Assembly: GCA_900556555.1 (NCBI GenBank)
Contig: USPF01000043.1
Coordinates: forward strand, 1-21,151
Direction: 5' to 3'
Source: an uncultured Blautia sp.
Lineage (GTDB): Bacteria; Bacillota; Clostridia; Lachnospirales; Lachnospiraceae
DNA: 21,151 nucleotides
Shown in pieces: positions 16,678 to 21,151 of this stretch (the stretch's first letter is position 1; every line of letters begins with the position of its first letter). The notes beneath the pieces are model-generated. The model was not told where the DNA came from and ran no database searches. It worked only from the letters and a program-made list of their open reading frames with translations. The translations under genes were made by a program, and so were the position numbers.

Positions 16678-18462
16678 ATGTATTATTCAGATGATTTGAT
16701 TGAGGAAGTCCGCTCAAAAAATGATATTGTGGACGTGATTTCGGATTATGTGAAATTGCAGAGAAAGGGAAGCTCTTATTTTGGGCTTTGCCCTTTTCAT
16801 AATGAAAAATCTCCGTCCTTTTCAGTAAGCCCGGGAAAGCAGATGTACTATTGCTTTGGCTGCGGAGCAGGAGGCAACGTTTTTACCTTTATTATGGAAT
16901 ATGAGAATTACAGCTTTGTAGAGGCGTTGAAATATTTGGCGGACAGAGCAGGGGTACAGCTTCCTGAGGTTGAATATTCAAAAGAAGCAAAGGCAGCTTC
17001 GGATTTTAAATCCATGCTGTTGGAAATTCAGAAAAAAGCAGCTTCTTTTTATTACTATCAACTAAAACAGGAGAGCGGAAAGCCGGCATTGGATTATCTG
17101 AAAGGAAGACAGCTTTCTGAGGATACGATTAAAAAATTCGGATTGGGGTGTTCGCCCAGATATTCGGGCGCGTTGTATCAATATTTAAAGGGGCAGGGGT
17201 ACTCTGATGAATTATTAAAAGAGTCCGGTCTTTTCAATATTGACGAGCGAAGAGGTATGCAGGACAAGTTTTGGAACCGTGTGATGTTTCCGATTATGGA
17301 TGTAAATAATCGTGTGATTGGATTTGGTGGCAGAGTTATGGGAGATGCAAAACCCAAATATTTGAATTCTCCTGAAACGAAAATTTTTGATAAGAGTCGG
17401 AATTTATACGGCTTGAATATTGCCCGTACCTCCAGAAAACCGTACTTTATTATCTGCGAGGGCTATATGGATGTTATTGCCATGTACCAGGCAGGCTTTC
17501 ACAATGCGGTGGCATCTCTCGGAACAGCGCTTACCTCAGGACATGCCAGTCTTATGAGTCGTTATACAAAGGAGGTTCTGCTGACTTATGACAGTGACGA
17601 GGCAGGACAAAAAGCAGCCCTTCGAGGTATTCCGATTTTAAAGGCGGCGGGAATTTCTCCGAGAGTGGTGAACCTTGCGCCGTATAAGGACCCGGATGAA
17701 TTTATTAAGGCAGAAGGCAAGGAGGCTTTTGAAAAGCGTCTTGAGGAGGCAGAAAACTATTTTCTGTTTGAGATTAAGGTACTGGAAAAGCAATACCATT
17801 TATCTGACCCGGAGAGTAAAACACAGTTTTATCGGGAGATAGCCAGAAAACTTCTGGAATTTCCGGAAGAGCTGGAAAGAAACAACTATATTGAAAGTAT
17901 TTCTGCCAGATATCAGATAAAATTTGAAGATTTAAGAAGAATGGTAAATAACATGGCGCTGTCAGGAACAGGCGTTGCGGTAAAGCCCAGAATGGAAGCT
18001 GTTTCAAAAAAGAAAGAGGGCAAGGAAGATGCAGGTCATACGGCGCAAAAGCTGATGCTGACATGGCTGAGCTCCTATCCTTCCATGTTTAAAACTATTG
18101 ATGGATTGATAGAACCGGCAGATTTTACAACACCCTTGTATCATAAGGTTGCTGAAATAGTATTTGAACAGCACAAAGAAGGTGAGGTAAATCCTGCAAA
18201 ATTATTAAATCGGTTTTCTGACGCAGAGGAGCAGAAGGAAATTACATCTCTGTTTCATGCTTCTCTTCATTTGGAAAGTGAGGAAGATGCAAAAAAGGCG
18301 GTGCTGGAAACGGTATGCAGACTAAAAAGAGACAGTATTGCATGGCAAAGCACCAATTTACCGCCTACGGACCTTTTCGGACTGCAAAGGATTGTAGAAG
18401 CCAGAAAGCGTCTGGAGGATTTGGAGAGAGGCAGAGTGACGCTGCATATTTCTTTTGATTGA
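16678..18462 (+). CDS. dnaG: DNA primase
   Basis: The 594-residue protein makes RNA primers at the replication fork with DnaB helicase. The N-terminal CHC2 zinc domain is intact: CPFHNEKSPSFSV with Cys38 and His41, then YYCFGCGAGG with Cys59 and Cys62. The TOPRIM catalytic motifs are at Glu261 (EGYMDV) and at DSDEAG (Asp305 and Asp307). The C-terminal ~150 residues correspond to the helicase-binding domain. AGAGGAAG precedes ATG 16678, 15 bases after dgt. The gap to rpoD is 54 bases, as in the macromolecular synthesis operon. Confidence 0.97.
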   Translation: MYYSDDLIEEVRSKNDIVDVISDYVKLQRKGSSYFGLCPFHNEKSPSFSVSPGKQMYYCFGCGAGGNVFTFIMEYENYSFVEALKYLADRAGVQLPEVEYSKEAKAASDFKSMLLEIQKKAASFYYYQLKQESGKPALDYLKGRQLSEDTIKKFGLGCSPRYSGALYQYLKGQGYSDELLKESGLFNIDERRGMQDKFWNRVMFPIMDVNNRVIGFGGRVMGDAKPKYLNSPETKIFDKSRNLYGLNIARTSRKPYFIICEGYMDVIAMYQAGFHNAVASLGTALTSGHASLMSRYTKEVLLTYDSDEAGQKAALRGIPILKAAGISPRVVNLAPYKDPDEFIKAEGKEAFEKRLEEAENYFLFEIKVLEKQYHLSDPESKTQFYREIARKLLEFPEELERNNYIESISARYQIKFEDLRRMVNNMALSGTGVAVKPRMEAVSKKKEGKEDAGHTAQKLMLTWLSSYPSMFKTIDGLIEPADFTTPLYHKVAEIVFEQHKEGEVNPAKLLNRFSDAEEQKEITSLFHASLHLESEEDAKKAVLETVCRLKRDSIAWQSTNLPPTDLFGLQRIVEARKRLEDLERGRVTLHISFD

Positions 18463-18516
18463 GGAAATGATATATACGATTGTTAAGGAAGAATAAGTGA
18501 GAGGAAGGAACAGTTT

Positions 18517-19641
18517 ATGGAAATGAACATGGCGAAATTCAGCGAAAAGCTCGGAGAGCTTATGGAGCTGGCGAAAAAGAAGAAAAATGTATTAGAATAT
18601 CAGGAAATCAGTGATTTCTTTAAGGATTTTCCTCTGGAGCCGGAGCAGATGGATAAAGTATTTGATTTTCTGGAAGCAAACGGAATTGATATCCTGCGAA
18701 TTCAGGACAACGATATGGACGACTTAATTATCAGTGACGATGATGATTTAAACCTCAGCGAGGAAGACGAAGTAGATATGGAAAATATCGACCTTTCTGT
18801 TCCGGAGGGGGTCAGCATTGAAGACCCTGTTCGTATGTATCTGAAAGAAATCGGTAAAGTTCCGCTTTTAAGTGCAGAGGAGGAGATTACACTTGCTCAG
18901 CGTATGGAAGAAGGAGACGAAAGTGCGAAAAAACGCCTTGCAGAGGCAAACCTTCGTCTGGTAGTAAGTATTGCGAAACGCTATGTGGGACGTGGTATGT
19001 TGTTTTTGGATTTAATTCAGGAAGGTAACCTGGGATTGATTAAAGCCGTTGAGAAATTTGATTATCGTAAAGGATATAAATTTTCTACCTATGCTACATG
19101 GTGGATACGTCAGGCGATTACAAGAGCTATTGCGGATCAGGCGAGAACTATTCGTATTCCGGTTCACATGGTAGAAACCATTAACAAGCTTATTCGTGTA
19201 TCCCGTCAGCTTTTACAGGAGCTGGGAAGAGAACCTCATCCGGAGGAAATTGCAGAAGAGATGAATATGTCCGTAGAGCGTGTTCGTGAAATTCTCAAAA
19301 TTTCTCAGGAACCGGTATCCTTGGAAACACCAATCGGTGAGGAAGAGGACAGCCATTTGGGCGATTTTATTCAGGATGATAATGTTCCTGTTCCGGCAGA
19401 CGCAGCTGCATTTACCTTATTAAAAGAACAGCTTGTAGAGGTTTTAGGCACATTAACAGAAAGAGAACAGAAAGTTCTTCGCCTGCGCTTTGGTTTAGAT
19501 GACGGAAGAGCAAGAACTCTGGAGGAAGTAGGAAAAGAATTTAACGTAACCAGAGAGCGTATCCGTCAGATTGAGGCAAAAGCGCTTAGAAAGCTTCGTC
19601 ATCCAAGCCGCAGCCGTAAGCTGAAGGATTATCTGGATTAA
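18517..19641 (+). CDS. rpoD: primary RNA polymerase sigma factor (sigma-A/sigma-70)
   Basis: The 374-residue protein directs RNA polymerase to housekeeping promoters. Regions visible in order are 1.1 ([20 protein letters not shown]), 1.2 ([17 protein letters not shown]), 2 ([20 protein letters not shown], then [20 protein letters not shown]), 3 ([20 protein letters not shown]), and 4.2 ([20 protein letters not shown]). Length is close to that of other Firmicutes sigma-A (about 370). ATG 18517 has GAGGAAGGAAC upstream. The near-consensus promoters in front of glpK and tRNA-Leu in this window fit recognition by this factor. Confidence 0.98.
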   Translation: MEMNMAKFSEKLGELMELAKKKKNVLEYQEISDFFKDFPLEPEQMDKVFDFLEANGIDILRIQDNDMDDLIISDDDDLNLSEEDEVDMENIDLSVPEGVSIEDPVRMYLKEIGKVPLLSAEEEITLAQRMEEGDESAKKRLAEANLRLVVSIAKRYVGRGMLFLDLIQEGNLGLIKAVEKFDYRKGYKFSTYATWWIRQAITRAIADQARTIRIPVHMVETINKLIRVSRQLLQELGREPHPEEIAEEMNMSVERVREILKISQEPVSLETPIGEEEDSHLGDFIQDDNVPVPADAAAFTLLKEQLVEVLGTLTEREQKVLRLRFGLDDGRARTLEEVGKEFNVTRERIRQIEAKALRKLRHPSRSRKLKDYLD

Positions 19642-19652
19642 GGATGGATGCA

Positions 19653-20357
19653 ATGAAAGAAATACAGATTTCCAGAAGATTGCAAAGCGTTGCAGCCTTT
19701 GTACAGGAAGGAAAGCGATTGGCAGACGTAGGCTGCGACCATGGGTATATTCCAATTTATCTTTTGCAGAAAAAGAAAATAGAAAAAGCCATTGCTATGG
19801 ATATTAATCAAGGTCCCCTTATGAGGGCGAAGGAGCACATTCAGGAATGGGGACTGGAAAATTACATAGATACTCGTTTATCTGACGGCGTTAAGGCTTT
19901 AAAACCAAATGAGGTTCAGAGCGTTGTAATTGCCGGTATGGGCGGTCCCCTTATGGAGAAAATTCTTACAGAAGGAAACGAGGTTCTGCAAACAGTAACA
20001 GAACTGGTTTTACAGCCTCAGTCCGAAATCGGACATTTCAGAAGGTTTCTCATTGAAAATGGATATGAAATTACTCATGAGGAAATGATTTTGGAAGACG
20101 GAAAATACTATCCGATTATGAGAGCTGTTCATGGCAAAGCAAAGGAACAGACAGAAGCGGAATATCTCTATGGAAAAAAACTTTTGCAGAACAGAAATCC
20201 CGTCTTAAAAGAGTTTTTAGACAGGGAACAGGTAAAAGCAGAGGAGCTTTTGGAAAAACTGAAAAATTCACAGACACCATCTGCAAAAGCAAGGATTTCC
20301 GAGTTGGAAAAGGAATGGAAAGATAGAAAAGAGGCTCTTACATATTATGAAGTGTAA
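19653..20357 (+). CDS. trmK: tRNA (adenine(22)-N1)-methyltransferase
   Basis: The protein, 234 residues from ATG 19653 (237 from ATG 19644), methylates adenine 22 of tRNA with S-adenosylmethionine. The start is set at 19653 because AAGGA lies eight bases upstream; the earlier ATG touches the site. The SAM-binding core is visible: RLADVGCDHGYIPIYLL, AMDINQGPLMRAKEHI and VVIAGMGGPLMEKIL, then LQPQSEIGHFRRFL and HEEMILEDGKYYPI. The C-terminal coiled coil (EELLEKLKNSQ) is typical of TrmK (YqfN). It is coupled to the next gene: the nif3 ATG lies inside its last codons. Confidence 0.93.
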   Translation: MKEIQISRRLQSVAAFVQEGKRLADVGCDHGYIPIYLLQKKKIEKAIAMDINQGPLMRAKEHIQEWGLENYIDTRLSDGVKALKPNEVQSVVIAGMGGPLMEKILTEGNEVLQTVTELVLQPQSEIGHFRRFLIENGYEITHEEMILEDGKYYPIMRAVHGKAKEQTEAEYLYGKKLLQNRNPVLKEFLDREQVKAEELLEKLKNSQTPSAKARISELEKEWKDRKEALTYYEV

Positions 20358-21096
20358 AGATATTATTGCAAAAATAGAAGAAAAGTATCCGGTATCCTTT
20401 GCAGAGGGATGGGATAATTCAGGCTTTCTTGCGGGAGATGCTTCGTGGGAAGCAAAAAAGATTTTTCTTGCATTAGATGCCACAGATGAGGTCATAGACA
20501 CAGCCATTCAATGTGGGGCTGATATGATTATTACCCATCACCCATTGATTTTTTCGGGAATGAAGAAAATTACTGCAGATGATTTTATCGGAAGACGGAT
20601 TATTAAAATGGTACAGCATAAAATCTGTTATTATGCAATGCACACGAATTTTGATGTGTTGGGAATGGCAGAACTCAGTGCAGACTATTTACAGCTTTCG
20701 CACAGAGAAGTATTAGATGTTACTTACGAAGAAGACACACGCAAAGAAGGAATAGGGCGGTGCGGAGATTTGCCGGCTCCTATGACTTTAAGAGAGTGTG
20801 GAAAATTTGTAAAAGACCGGCTGTATCTTCCTTTTGTGCAAATTTACGGAAATGAAAATAAAATCATAGAAAAGCTTGCTATATGTACCGGTTCCGGAAA
20901 AAGCCTGATGAAGCAGGTATTGAAAAACGGTGTGCAGGCATACGTTACAGGAGATATGGATTATCATTCTTCCATTGATGCAGTGGCGCAAGGGATTTGC
21001 ATTATAGATGCAGGACATTACGGGACAGAATATATTTTCATGGATTACATGGAAAGAGAGTTAACGGCAATGCTGCCGGATTTAGAAGTGGAAAAA
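20347..21096 (+). CDS. Nif3-like dinuclear metal centre protein, C-terminus replaced at window end
   Basis: ATG 20347 overlaps trmK by 11 bases, a usual order in Firmicutes (yqfN-yqfO). The family is often called GTP cyclohydrolase I type 2 / NIF3; its function in bacteria is uncertain. The two metal-binding halves are visible: ITHHPLIFSGMK with His63/His64, YYAMHTNFDVLG with His98 and Asp102, and the C-terminal GDMDYHSSIDAVAQG plus DAGHYGTEYIFMDYMERE. About 250 residues fit the family (usual length about 260), then the frame runs into unrelated sequence (MLDHCLTASERSRHCC) with no stop before the window edge. The last ~10 family residues are therefore missing; see the join at 21097-21151. Confidence 0.85.
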
Positions 21097-21150
21097 ATGC
21101 TGGATCACTGTCTTACCGCTTCCGAACGGTCCCGGCACTGCTGCCACACC
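21097..21150 (-). pseudogene. fragment of V-type ATP synthase subunit A (Walker A loop)
   Basis: Read on the minus strand, positions 21150 to 21097 encode GVAAVPGPFGSGKTVIQH, a near-exact copy of the P-loop of V-type ATPase catalytic subunit A, where GPFGSGKT is diagnostic. The following codons (FFHF on the minus strand, from nif3 DNA) do not continue the subunit, which should go on with QLAKW. The fragment is thus joined directly to nif3. The gene (ntpA/atpA) must extend beyond the right edge, unless the join is an assembly error. Confidence 0.75.
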
Positions 21151-21151
21151 G

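Overview
The window looks like a chromosome segment from a low-to-moderate-GC anaerobic Firmicute, most likely a gut Lachnospiraceae (Blautia-like). This is inferred from strong AGGAGG-type ribosome sites, the dgt-dnaG-rpoD-trmK-nif3 order, and a tRNA-Leu with an AAG anticodon. It divides into three parts.

(1) Positions 1 to about 10,861 are the late half of a siphophage-type prophage, all on the + strand: the end of an unidentified gene, a Gp15-type tail assembly chaperone, a 51-residue Com-like zinc-ribbon protein, the tape measure protein, the distal tail protein (Dit), a tail-tip protein ending in a self-cleaving S74 chaperone, a small acidic overprinted protein, a BppU-type baseplate/receptor-binding protein, a small protein with a carbohydrate-binding-like module, a holin and a GH25 endolysin. 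No integrase lies in the window.

(2) Positions about 10,862 to 14,660 are host DNA. A minus-strand gene for a SpoIID-like, peptidoglycan-associated protein is cut in mid-domain by the prophage end. Its last 33 codons and its terminator come from phage DNA, so the right attachment junction is near 10,861. Next come a promoter and an attenuator-like leader for glpK (glycerol kinase), an amidohydrolase in the same operon, and a tRNA-Leu(AAG) gene with a consensus promoter and a terminator.

(3) Positions 14,664 to the end hold housekeeping genes: nfo (endonuclease IV), dgt-like dNTP triphosphohydrolase, dnaG (primase), rpoD (primary sigma factor), trmK (tRNA m1A22 methyltransferase) and a Nif3-family gene. 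The last ~55 bases do not continue nif3. On the minus strand they encode the Walker A loop of a V-type ATPase A subunit, so the window ends in a chimeric join, either an assembly artefact or a rearrangement.

The most interesting points are the prophage insertion inside the SpoIID-like gene (possibly a reversible gene switch), the chimeric right end, and the short leader ORF with a stop-restart codon inside a hairpin loop just before the holin. No gene-free stretch exceeds 300 bases; the longest is the ~260-base glpK leader/promoter region.
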